Assembly (NCBI GenBank): GCA_964538615.1
Contig: CAZIGK010000016.1
Coordinates: 1-39,690, forward strand
DNA from: CAZIGK01 sp964538615
Lineage (GTDB): Bacteria > Pseudomonadota > Alphaproteobacteria > Rickettsiales > RI-342
DNA length: 39,690 nt
Direction of reading: 5' to 3'
The notes under the pieces were generated by a model. It had not been told where the DNA came from. It searched no databases and saw only the letters and a list, made by a program, of their open reading frames with translations. Both the position numbers and the translations under genes were made by a program. Positions 33,828-39,690 of the stretch are shown here, one piece after another. Numbering within the stretch: position 1 is the stretch's first letter; each line of letters opens with the position of its first letter.

Positions 33828-34403
33828 ATGAAACTCCTCGTCGGCCTTGGCAACCCCGGTGCGCAATATGCCGGAAACCGTCACAATATTGGCTTCATGC
33901 TGTTGGATAACCTGCAGGATGACTACCGTGGCACTCCATGGAGACACCAATTCCACGGCCTGCTGTCAGAAGCGTTTATCGGGGTGGAAAAAACCCTGCT
34001 GCTCAAACCCCAAACCTATATGAACCGCTCCGGCGTCAGTGTAGGGGAATGCGCCCGCTTCTATAAAATCCCTCCGGAAGAGGTGGTGGTCTTTCATGAT
34101 GAACTGGATATTGACCCCGCCCGCATCAAAATCAAGCAAGGTGGCGGTCATGGGGGGCATAATGGCCTGAAAGACATTGACCGTACACTGGGGCAGAATT
34201 ACTGGCGCGTACGCTTAGGCATTGGTCATCCGGGGGATAAACATAAAGTCTCCGGTTATGTGCTACAGGATTTCCGCAAGGAAGAATGGCCGGACATAGA
34301 GGATATGTTAAGGCTCTGCGTCCGCCATGTGCCCATGCTCATACAGCAAAGCCCCGCCGCCTACCGCGATACCCTGAGCCAGGAACAAGCACGCGTGAAA
34401 TAA
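33828..34403 (+). CDS. pth: Peptidyl-tRNA hydrolase
   Basis: 191 residues. Frees tRNA from peptides dropped by stalled ribosomes. Active-site features are GLGNPGAQYAGNRHNIGF (N10-equivalent and catalytic His), KPQTYMNRSG (Asn), FHDELDID (Asp) and GGGHGGHNGLKDI (Asn). The C-terminal GHPGDKHKVSGYVLQDF lid is present. It follows the MarR gene by 12 nt. In many bacteria pth is next to ychF; here an aminopeptidase gene is placed between them. Confidence 0.95.
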   Translation: MKLLVGLGNPGAQYAGNRHNIGFMLLDNLQDDYRGTPWRHQFHGLLSEAFIGVEKTLLLKPQTYMNRSGVSVGECARFYKIPPEEVVVFHDELDIDPARIKIKQGGGHGGHNGLKDIDRTLGQNYWRVRLGIGHPGDKHKVSGYVLQDFRKEEWPDIEDMLRLCVRHVPMLIQQSPAAYRDTLSQEQARVK

Positions 34404-34511
34404 CAGACTATCCCTCATTTGCCCCCCTCACCGTTGCCTCACCATTCTCTCTGCCCCCCGTAGCAATGGCACCCTGTGCCGATATTTTTTTCGTTGCATT
34501 TCGTATAGGCA

Positions 34512-34559
34512 TCGGCTCTTTATGAATAATTAATAAAAAATAAACCGACAGGGAGCCGA
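34512..34559 (+). promoter_or_regulatory. Hairpin that would mask the M29 aminopeptidase ribosome binding site
   Basis: TCGGCTC (34512-34518) is perfectly complementary to GAGCCGA (34553-34559), with two possible extra G-U pairs inside. The loop of ~30 nt is almost all A and T. The right arm overlaps the Shine-Dalgarno GGGAG (34551-34555), 6 nt before ATG 34562. If the transcript includes both arms, translation would be held back until the stem opens. The transcript start is unknown, so the left arm may not be transcribed. Confidence 0.4.
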
Positions 34560-34561
34560 CC

Positions 34562-36106
34562 ATGTACCAAACCTCGACCCTTTTTCAGCAGCGCGCCCAT
34601 TTTCTTGAGCAGACACTGCAAACCCGTGCAGGCTCACTCTACCAAACAGAGCTTGAAGCCCTGCACCAGCAATGGCAACAACAGGCATTCACTGCCACCT
34701 CGGCACTGCAATGGCTGCAAGATACGCAACGGCTGGAAATGCTGTTTGCCGCCCATCTGGAGCATGACGCCTCGCTTCAGGCAGAATTAGCATCGGTCAG
34801 CATTGCCCCAATCAGCACAGCACCGTCCATTCCAGTCGCAACCGAGAAACTGGAACGTCTGGCCGAGCTTTCTCTCGGCGCGACCGATGAAAAAACCGGG
34901 CGCCTGCACATTGACATCACCTTCAGCACCCGTGATGCCGGAGCCGCCCTGCTGCAAAAAGCACTGGAACGGGGGGATGATCCGGTGGTGACCATTCGTG
35001 ATGATGCGGCTCTGGCCGCCATCTACCGCGCAGCGAAAAAACAGGCCGAAGGCCAGCACCCGGATGCGATTGATCATCTGGACGCCGTCGCCGCCACCTA
35101 TCAGGAAAATATCGCCCGCCAAATCTTCTATTTCGCCCGCGCTGAGCGCACTGCCCTGCCAGTCGATGCGGACGCAAAAGCTGCCATGAGCACCTATCGC
35201 CAACGTGCCGCCGACCAGCGAGAAAAACGCATGAGCGATGACATTGCCTGGACACTCAGCTCCATTCCTGAGCCAGAAGAAGCGAAAAAAGAAGGCCTGA
35301 CCTACGAGCAAATGATTGAACTGTTCTTCGATATGGTGGATCAACCGCTCGATGCCATTGAAACCGCCCAACGCAAACTGGTGGATCAACTGGACGCCGG
35401 TAAAGAACTGCGCTTCGTCAATGACGATGGTACAGATTTTACCTTAAGTATTGAGGATTTTGACTTTATCTCAGATACCGGCAAAGGTGCCAATATTCCG
35501 GGCACAGAGGTTTTTAGCTCCCCCCAACGCCACAGTGCCAATGGCGTTATCGTCGCCAAGGGGCGCTATGAATATAATGGCCATGAGATGGAAGACATCA
35601 CGCTTACCTTCAAAGACGGTCAGGTGGTGGATTTTGACGCCCGCATTGGACGCGAAACGCTGGAAAAAATCCTTCGTACCGACGAAGGCGCCCGTTATAT
35701 TGGCGAAATTGCTTTCGGCACCAACCCTCATCTCAAACGTCAGGTGACCAGTATTGCGCTGGTAGAAAAAGTGGGAGGCAGCTTCCACGTAGCACTGGGC
35801 GCCAGCTATACCATGACCGAAGATAATGGCCGACCACGCCGCGTACATAATGGCAACAAAAGTCAGGTGCATTGGGACATCACCACCATGCTGCATGGCC
35901 GTGGCGGGGAAGTCTGGCTGGATGGCCAACTGATCCAGAAAGATGGCAAATGGGTAGACCCCGCCTATGCGGTACTGAACTGCGGCTGGGCCGCCTTGCC
36001 AGCAGAGCAGATTCCCGATCATTGGGTGAGCAAACTGGCGGAAGCCGAACAATACCGCGCCTGCCAGTGCAAAGAGACCGAGCAAAAGCAAGCGATGGCC
36101 GCATAA
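34562..36106 (+). CDS. M29-family metallo-aminopeptidase with N-terminal extension
   Basis: 514 residues. All metal ligands known from Thermus/Staphylococcus M29 enzymes can be placed with family spacing: E316 in IPGTEVFSSP, E382 in GEIAFGTNP, H409 and Y416 in HVALGASY, H437 and D439 in HWDITTM. The family is usually ~410 residues. Here ~95 residues of helical, Gln-rich sequence precede the core, and a Cys-containing tail (CQCKE) follows. It removes N-terminal residues from peptides, usually as a cytoplasmic dimer. ATG 34562 has GGGAG 6 nt upstream within a hairpin. It lies between pth and ychF. Confidence 0.85.
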   Translation: MYQTSTLFQQRAHFLEQTLQTRAGSLYQTELEALHQQWQQQAFTATSALQWLQDTQRLEMLFAAHLEHDASLQAELASVSIAPISTAPSIPVATEKLERLAELSLGATDEKTGRLHIDITFSTRDAGAALLQKALERGDDPVVTIRDDAALAAIYRAAKKQAEGQHPDAIDHLDAVAATYQENIARQIFYFARAERTALPVDADAKAAMSTYRQRAADQREKRMSDDIAWTLSSIPEPEEAKKEGLTYEQMIELFFDMVDQPLDAIETAQRKLVDQLDAGKELRFVNDDGTDFTLSIEDFDFISDTGKGANIPGTEVFSSPQRHSANGVIVAKGRYEYNGHEMEDITLTFKDGQVVDFDARIGRETLEKILRTDEGARYIGEIAFGTNPHLKRQVTSIALVEKVGGSFHVALGASYTMTEDNGRPRRVHNGNKSQVHWDITTMLHGRGGEVWLDGQLIQKDGKWVDPAYAVLNCGWAALPAEQIPDHWVSKLAEAEQYRACQCKETEQKQAMAA

Positions 36107-36123
36107 ACCACAGACCGGAACCT

Positions 36124-36154
36124 CTGGCGGGCGGGCAAACGGCCTGCCTGCCAG
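36124..36154 (+). terminator. Hairpin after the M29 aminopeptidase gene
   Basis: A 13-bp stem (36124-36136 with 36142-36154, including two G-U pairs) and loop AAACG starts 18 nt after the stop codon. It is GC-rich and stable but is followed by CACAAAACCC rather than a U-run. It may protect the 3' end or act with Rho rather than as a classic intrinsic terminator. Confidence 0.45.
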
Positions 36155-36174
36155 CACAAAACCCTTTCCTCAGC

Positions 36175-36207
36175 GAATTTCTGCGCTATGTTTCTGCGCA
36201 GAAATTC
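36175..36207. promoter_or_regulatory. Perfect 12-bp inverted repeat in the ychF leader
   Basis: Arms GAATTTCTGCGC (36175-36186) and GCGCAGAAATTC (36196-36207) are exactly complementary around a 9-nt loop. The word TTTCTGCGC also occurs as a direct repeat (36178-36186 and 36191-36199). It ends 28 nt before the ychF ATG. It could be a protein operator, a leader hairpin or a terminator with a weak T-stretch (CTCGTTTG). Confidence 0.5.
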
Positions 36208-36235
36208 CCTCGTTTGATGTAAAGGAACTCCCCCC

Positions 36236-37342
36236 ATGGGCTTTAATTGTGGCATTGTTGGCCTGCCGAATGTTGGCAAATCCACCCTGTTCAATGCATT
36301 GGTGCAAACCATTCAGGCGGAATCCGCCAATTACCCTTTCTGCACCATTGAACCCAACAGTGGCCGGGTTGCCGTGCCAGATGAACGCCTGAACCAACTG
36401 GCGGCCATTGCCGGTTCCAAAGCCATTATCCCCACCTACATGGAGTTTGTGGATATCGCCGGGCTGGTTCGCGGTGCCAGCAAGGGGGAGGGTCTAGGCA
36501 ACCAGTTCCTCGGTCACATCCGGGAGGTGGATGCCATTGCCCATGTGCTGCGCTGCTTTGAAGATGGCGATATCACCCACGTGGAAAACCGGGTAGACCC
36601 ACTGGGGGATCTGGAAATTATTGAAATTGAACTGGCACTTTCTGACCTTGAATCGGTGGAAAAACGCCTCACCAACCTCAGCAAAAAGGTTCGCGCTGGC
36701 GATAAGGAAGCCAAAAAACAACTGGATTTGCTGGAAAAAATGCAGCCGCATCTGGCAGAAGGTAAACCCGCCCGCCTGATGATACCGCAACTGACTGAAG
36801 AAGAACGCATCACCTTGCGGCACCTGCAACTTATCACCGCCAAGCCCGCCATGTATATCTGCAACGTGGAGGAAGAAGCCGCCGCCACTGGCAATGCGCA
36901 TTCCAGCAAAGTACTTGCGAAAGCCCAGGCAGAAGGCGCACCTTGCGTCATCATTTCCGCCCGCATTGAATCAGAAGTGGCGCTGCTGGAATCGGACGCA
37001 GAAAAACAGGAGTTTCTGGGTGCATTAGGTCTGGAAGAAACCGGCCTGCGGCAAGTGATCCGCGCTGGGTATGAATTATTGGATCTGATTACCTTTTTCA
37101 CCGTTGGCCCCAAAGAAGCCCGCGCATGGACCGTCAAGCGTGGCTCTACGGCTCCGCAATCCGCGGGTAAAATCCACACAGATTTTGAAAAAGGCTTCAT
37201 CCGGGCAGAAACCATCGCCTTCAACGACTATGTCACCCACAAAGGCGATGTTGGCGCCAAAGAAGCAGGTAAAATGCGCTTAGAGGGCAAAGAATACATC
37301 ACCAAAGATGGCGATGTGTATTTGTTCCGCTTTAACGTGTAG
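36236..37342 (+). CDS. ychF: Redox-regulated ATPase/GTPase YchF (Obg-like)
   Basis: 368 residues. P-loop GLPNVGKSTLFNAL near the N-terminus, switch region with YPFCTIEPNSGRVAVPD, and the DIAGLVRGASKGEGLGNQFL G3 block. Then comes a helical coiled-coil insertion (KKVRAGDKEAKKQLDLLEKM) and a C-terminal TGS domain ending in KDGDVYLFRFNV. YchF binds the ribosome, prefers ATP, and is involved in start-codon selection and stress responses. ATG 36236 follows AAAGGAA. The protein is full length. Confidence 0.95.
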   Translation: MGFNCGIVGLPNVGKSTLFNALVQTIQAESANYPFCTIEPNSGRVAVPDERLNQLAAIAGSKAIIPTYMEFVDIAGLVRGASKGEGLGNQFLGHIREVDAIAHVLRCFEDGDITHVENRVDPLGDLEIIEIELALSDLESVEKRLTNLSKKVRAGDKEAKKQLDLLEKMQPHLAEGKPARLMIPQLTEEERITLRHLQLITAKPAMYICNVEEEAAATGNAHSSKVLAKAQAEGAPCVIISARIESEVALLESDAEKQEFLGALGLEETGLRQVIRAGYELLDLITFFTVGPKEARAWTVKRGSTAPQSAGKIHTDFEKGFIRAETIAFNDYVTHKGDVGAKEAGKMRLEGKEYITKDGDVYLFRFNV

Positions 37343-37356
37343 GCCCTCTCTGACCG

Positions 37357-37375
37357 CCCAGCTCCGTCAGCTGGG
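37357..37375. terminator. Hairpin between convergent ychF and DUF4865-like gene
   Basis: A 7-bp stem CCCAGCT/AGCTGGG with a 5-nt loop begins 15 nt after the ychF stop, between two converging genes. No strong U-run follows on either strand, so termination may be partial. Confidence 0.4.
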
Positions 37376-37401
37376 GGTATAGAAATTCACACCCGCCCCG
37401 C

Positions 37402-37956
37402 TCATCCCCTCTCGCCGGAACAATGCAACACCTGATAGGTGGTCACGCAATCGGCATGGGTTTCCGTGGCGGAGGCTTCATCCTTCCACACACTATAACG
37501 CACCCATTCCCACCGGTCGGGATCCAGTGCCACCACATGCAAATACAGGTTTGGGTTTTGTTCGCTAAGCAGTTTTTGCTGCTGGCGTTCACGGGCTTGT
37601 AATGCCTGCAAATCCTCATGTCCATCAATCGGGTCAGCTTCAATGCGGGCAAAGCCCGGTGTTCCCTGAAACGCACCCTGCACCCACTGCGAGACGTTCC
37701 ATTGCCGCACGCGTGGACGGCTGAAGGAATCAATCACCCCCCGAAACAAGTCATTAAACAGAAACTCCTGTGCCGCTGCGGTCGTTTGCCAGACATAAAA
37801 CGGCGCGTAGATTTTCTCCTCCTCGTTATAGAGAAAGCTTTTATGCACCATGCCATCCACCACCCGGAACAGTTTGCTGCGCTCCTCCACCCGTTTCACA
37901 ATCGTCTCGGTGGGAAAATCCTGTGGAAGCTGAATAGTATATTGCATGGCCAGCAT
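37402..37956 (-). CDS. DUF4865-like protein
   Basis: 184 residues, no signal peptide or membrane segment. The N-terminus MLAMQYTIQLPQDF and the block YAPFYVWQTTAAAQEFLFNDLFRGVIDSFSRPRVRQW match my memory of DUF4865, a family of unknown function with a probable ferredoxin-like fold. Most of the rest is hydrophilic and strand-rich. ATG 37956 follows AGGAGAG. It is transcribed after thiL in the same direction, separated by a stable hairpin and 86 nt. Function unknown. Confidence 0.6.
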   Translation of the reverse strand: MLAMQYTIQLPQDFPTETIVKRVEERSKLFRVVDGMVHKSFLYNEEEKIYAPFYVWQTTAAAQEFLFNDLFRGVIDSFSRPRVRQWNVSQWVQGAFQGTPGFARIEADPIDGHEDLQALQARERQQQKLLSEQNPNLYLHVVALDPDRWEWVRYSVWKDEASATETHADCVTTYQVLHCSGERG

Positions 37957-38008
37957 GAATCATCTCTCCTGAAGTCGGCGAAACAGAGGCGTTACATTAC
38001 GCAGGGAT

Positions 38009-38041
38009 AGGCGGGTTGGCAAGCATTTGCCATAACCGCCT
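38009..38041 (-). terminator. Stable hairpin after thiL
   Basis: Arms 38009-38022 and 38027-38041 form 13 base pairs with one 1-nt and one 2-nt bulge and loop GCAT. On the minus strand the hairpin starts 1 nt after the thiL stop codon. There is no U-run behind it, so it may protect the nusB-thiL mRNA or cause partial termination. Confidence 0.4.
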
Positions 38042-38042
38042 G

Positions 38043-39020
38043 TCATGCCCCATGCACATAGCCGCTACGCAACAGGGGTACGGGCTGTCCAATTTCATCC
38101 ATCCAGCGCACCGTCCTCTCTTCGGTCATGAGGCCAATGGGCGTGAAATGACACGCCACTTGCGGGGATTTTTGCTGAAAAACCTGCCATTGTTCGGGTA
38201 AAAGGGTGACCAACAGTTCATAATCATCCCCGGCAGCAATCAGTTGTTCTGGTCGGTAATGCCCACCGTTTAATAGCCGATGTATCGGGCTGGAAAACGG
38301 CACCTGCGACAGTTGCAACATGGCTCCAACGCCGGATGCCGCACACAGCTTTTCCACATCTGCCGCCAGCCCATCCGTAACATCCATCATCGCGTGGGCA
38401 TAGGGGGCTATGGCTTGCGCCCAGTGAATCCGTGGCTCCGGCAGATGATAGCGTTGCAGCACATAGCGCCTCTCTTCCGCCGACAGGAGGGGCCAGTGCA
38501 CCCCTTGCGCCGCATGTAACCCGGCCAGCGCATCCCCCACCACGCCACTCACCACCACAACATCCCCCACCTTCGCACCAGAACGGCGTACTGGCTGCGC
38601 CACATGGCCAAACACCGTCAGTGAAAGGGTCAATACGCCGGGCGTACAGGTCGTATCCCCTCCCCAGAGAGGACAGGCAAACGCGTCCACATCCTGCCGC
38701 AAACCGTTTGCAAAATTCGCAAGCCATGCATCGGTCGCACAGGCAGGGGGAAGCGATAGATTCAGCAGGCATCCTTCCGGGGTGGCCGCCATCGCCGCCA
38801 GATCGGAAAGGCTGGTGCGAAACAGTCGCCGGGCAATAATCTCCGGTGCGGTGTCCGGCAAGAAATGCACCCCCTCCACCAGACTATCCGTGCTAACGAC
38901 CCGCTGCCTGCCCTTTGGCACTGGCGGCAAGGTGGCGGCATCATCCCGCATGGCATCGGCTGCCGGGTGTTGCAGGCTCAATGGGGCAAAGTGGCGGGCT
39001 ATCCAGTCAAACTCCGCCAT
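38043..39020 (-). CDS. thiL: Thiamine-monophosphate kinase
   Basis: 325 residues. Phosphorylates thiamine monophosphate to the active cofactor thiamine diphosphate. PurM-like fold with MRDDAATL (metal-binding Asp pair), VVSTDSLVEGVHFLPD, LFRTSLSDLAAMAATPEG, CPLWGGDTTCTPG, MMDVTDGLAADVEKL and IAAGDDYELLVTL. ATG 39020 lies 5 nt after the nusB stop, so the two genes form a pair, as in many proteobacteria. Confidence 0.94.
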   Translation of the reverse strand: MAEFDWIARHFAPLSLQHPAADAMRDDAATLPPVPKGRQRVVSTDSLVEGVHFLPDTAPEIIARRLFRTSLSDLAAMAATPEGCLLNLSLPPACATDAWLANFANGLRQDVDAFACPLWGGDTTCTPGVLTLSLTVFGHVAQPVRRSGAKVGDVVVVSGVVGDALAGLHAAQGVHWPLLSAEERRYVLQRYHLPEPRIHWAQAIAPYAHAMMDVTDGLAADVEKLCAASGVGAMLQLSQVPFSSPIHRLLNGGHYRPEQLIAAGDDYELLVTLLPEQWQVFQQKSPQVACHFTPIGLMTEERTVRWMDEIGQPVPLLRSGYVHGA

Positions 39021-39025
39021 GATGT

Positions 39026-39523
39026 TCAGGCATTTTCCTGTGGCCGCAGCTCTTTCGCCAAACCATCCAACATGGAATTGACAAAGCCCACTTCCTGCTC
39101 CTGCGCAAAGGCGGCCACGACATCCACATACTCACTCACCACTACTTTAGCGGGTACACTCATCACATGCTGTAGTTCATAGACCCCGGCGCGCATCGCG
39201 GATAATACAATCGGGTCCAGCCGCAACAACGTCCAACCTGTGGAAAGATGTGCCGCCAGCAGCGGATCAATCGCCGCTTGTTGCTGCATCACCCCTTCCA
39301 CCAGTTCTTTCAAAAATGGCAAATCCGGGTCAATGCTTAACCCCTCTTCGCTATCCGCATCTGCCCGGTTATGCAGCAATTGCTGGCTATATTCCTGCAA
39401 CGCTTGCGCGGGCGTTTTATCATTATCGCGGAAAAAAAGCTGATAAATCACCTGCACGGCAGCCAACCGGGAGGCACTGCGGCGGCTGGTTTTCGTATCC
39501 TGATGGCGTGCAGCTTCGGTCAT
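39026..39523 (-). CDS. nusB: Transcription antitermination protein NusB
   Basis: 165 residues, all-helical RNA-binding protein. With NusE (S10) it binds boxA and supports antitermination in rRNA operons. Features are SRLAAVQVIYQLFF near the N-terminus, the region LSTGWTLLRLDPIVLSAMRAGVYELQHV, and the C-terminal VVVSEYVDVVAAFAQEQEVGFVNSMLDGLAKEL. ATG 39523 is chosen because GGAG lies 10 nt upstream; the frame stays open further upstream but without a plausible start. The usual upstream partner ribH is not seen before the window end. Confidence 0.92.
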   Translation of the reverse strand: MTEAARHQDTKTSRRSASRLAAVQVIYQLFFRDNDKTPAQALQEYSQQLLHNRADADSEEGLSIDPDLPFLKELVEGVMQQQAAIDPLLAAHLSTGWTLLRLDPIVLSAMRAGVYELQHVMSVPAKVVVSEYVDVVAAFAQEQEVGFVNSMLDGLAKELRPQENA

Positions 39524-39664
39524 AAAGGGCATACTCCATGCAACATGGCAAAAAACGGCGCAAAAACGGACTGATAGTACCGAACATCGGGCGGTGTGCA
39601 AGCGGAAACGTTGCAGACCTTTTTATCTGGCTCCACTCGGCTTGCTAGCCTCGCTGCGCGTCGG

Positions 39665-39690
39665 GGCTAAAGCCCCTCTCACTGCGTTCG
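39665..39690. repeat. GC-rich word shared with the left end of the window
   Basis: It matches 21-46 in GGCT, GCCCCTCTC and GCG. A self-complementary 14-mer GGGGCTAAAGCCCC (39663-39676) starts 2 nt before it, so the copy includes a short palindrome. The non-coding stretch 39524-39690 upstream of nusB holds no gene that I can see. Confidence 0.3.

Noticed and set aside
35471..36157. Minus-strand open frame (228 codons) opposite the M29 aminopeptidase
   Set aside because: The plus-strand frame has the complete metal-ligand set; the antisense frame has no motif or ribosome binding site.
36514..37224. Minus-strand open frame (236 codons) opposite ychF
   Set aside because: Ser/Arg/Ala-rich shadow of a well-conserved GTPase gene.
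1..39690. CRISPR arrays, tRNA or rRNA genes, transposases, phage genes
   Set aside because: I looked for regular spaced repeats, TPsiC-arm and rRNA-like sequence, and transposase or integrase motifs and found none.

Overview
This window looks like a chromosomal segment of an alphaproteobacterium. I base this on gene order: a tlpA-like gene divergent from argH-lptM-lysA, nusB-thiL, leuA upstream of mreBCD-mrdA-rodA, pth near ychF, and 5-formyltetrahydrofolate cyclo-ligase followed by a YmdB-type phosphoesterase and YebC. Almost every gene is a housekeeping gene. There is no prophage, transposase, CRISPR array, rRNA or tRNA that I can see. Coding density is high and most genes sit in tight same-strand runs with overlapping stops and starts. 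I cannot name the genus.

Layout from left to right. (1) 1-1876, plus strand: a J-domain-like protein with a near-consensus promoter, then a DEDDh exonuclease with an unknown C-terminal half; a 16-bp bidirectional terminator follows. (2) 2005-5828, minus: class I fructose-bisphosphate aldolase, an orphan ABC-2 permease and an MshL-type lipoprotein secretin. (3) 5942-15417, minus: a long run containing a secreted protein of unknown function, leuA, an RDD membrane protein, mreB, mreC, mreD, mrdA (PBP2), rodA and a prepilin peptidase. This is the rod-elongation machine with a type IV pilus processing enzyme attached to its end. (4) 15523-16041, plus: a lone GNAT acetyltransferase. (5) 16076-22734, minus: yejABEF, a peptide importer, with a pilin-like gene 9 nt behind yejF. 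(6) 22737-25704, plus: a candidate structured small RNA, then folate cyclo-ligase, YmdB-type phosphoesterase, a two-helix membrane protein and YebC. (7) 25722-29777: a TlpA thioredoxin divergent from argH-lptM-lysA, then a convergent HIT protein. (8) 30055-37342, plus: a PIG-L-like protein with an altered active site, FKBP isomerase, M17 aminopeptidase, MarR regulator, pth, M29 aminopeptidase and ychF. (9) 37402-39523, minus: a DUF4865-like protein, thiL and nusB.

Working together: Yej imports peptides and the two aminopeptidases could degrade them. Secretin, prepilin peptidase and pilin are three scattered parts of one type IV pilus or type II-like system, each placed in or near an otherwise unrelated operon. 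MreBCD, PBP2 and RodA form the elongasome.

The most interesting points are: an intrinsic terminator at 22867-22911 with no gene in front of it, which implies a hidden RNA next to the folate cyclo-ligase gene (the usual neighbourhood of 6S RNA); a hairpin that would mask the ribosome binding site of the M29 aminopeptidase; a PIG-L protein that keeps its predicted metal ligands but has lost the catalytic-base aspartate; and the pilus genes attached to the cell-wall and peptide-import operons. Both ends of the window carry a related GC-rich word, so the segment may stop at a dispersed repeat. All assignments rest on reading motifs by eye; no database search was run.
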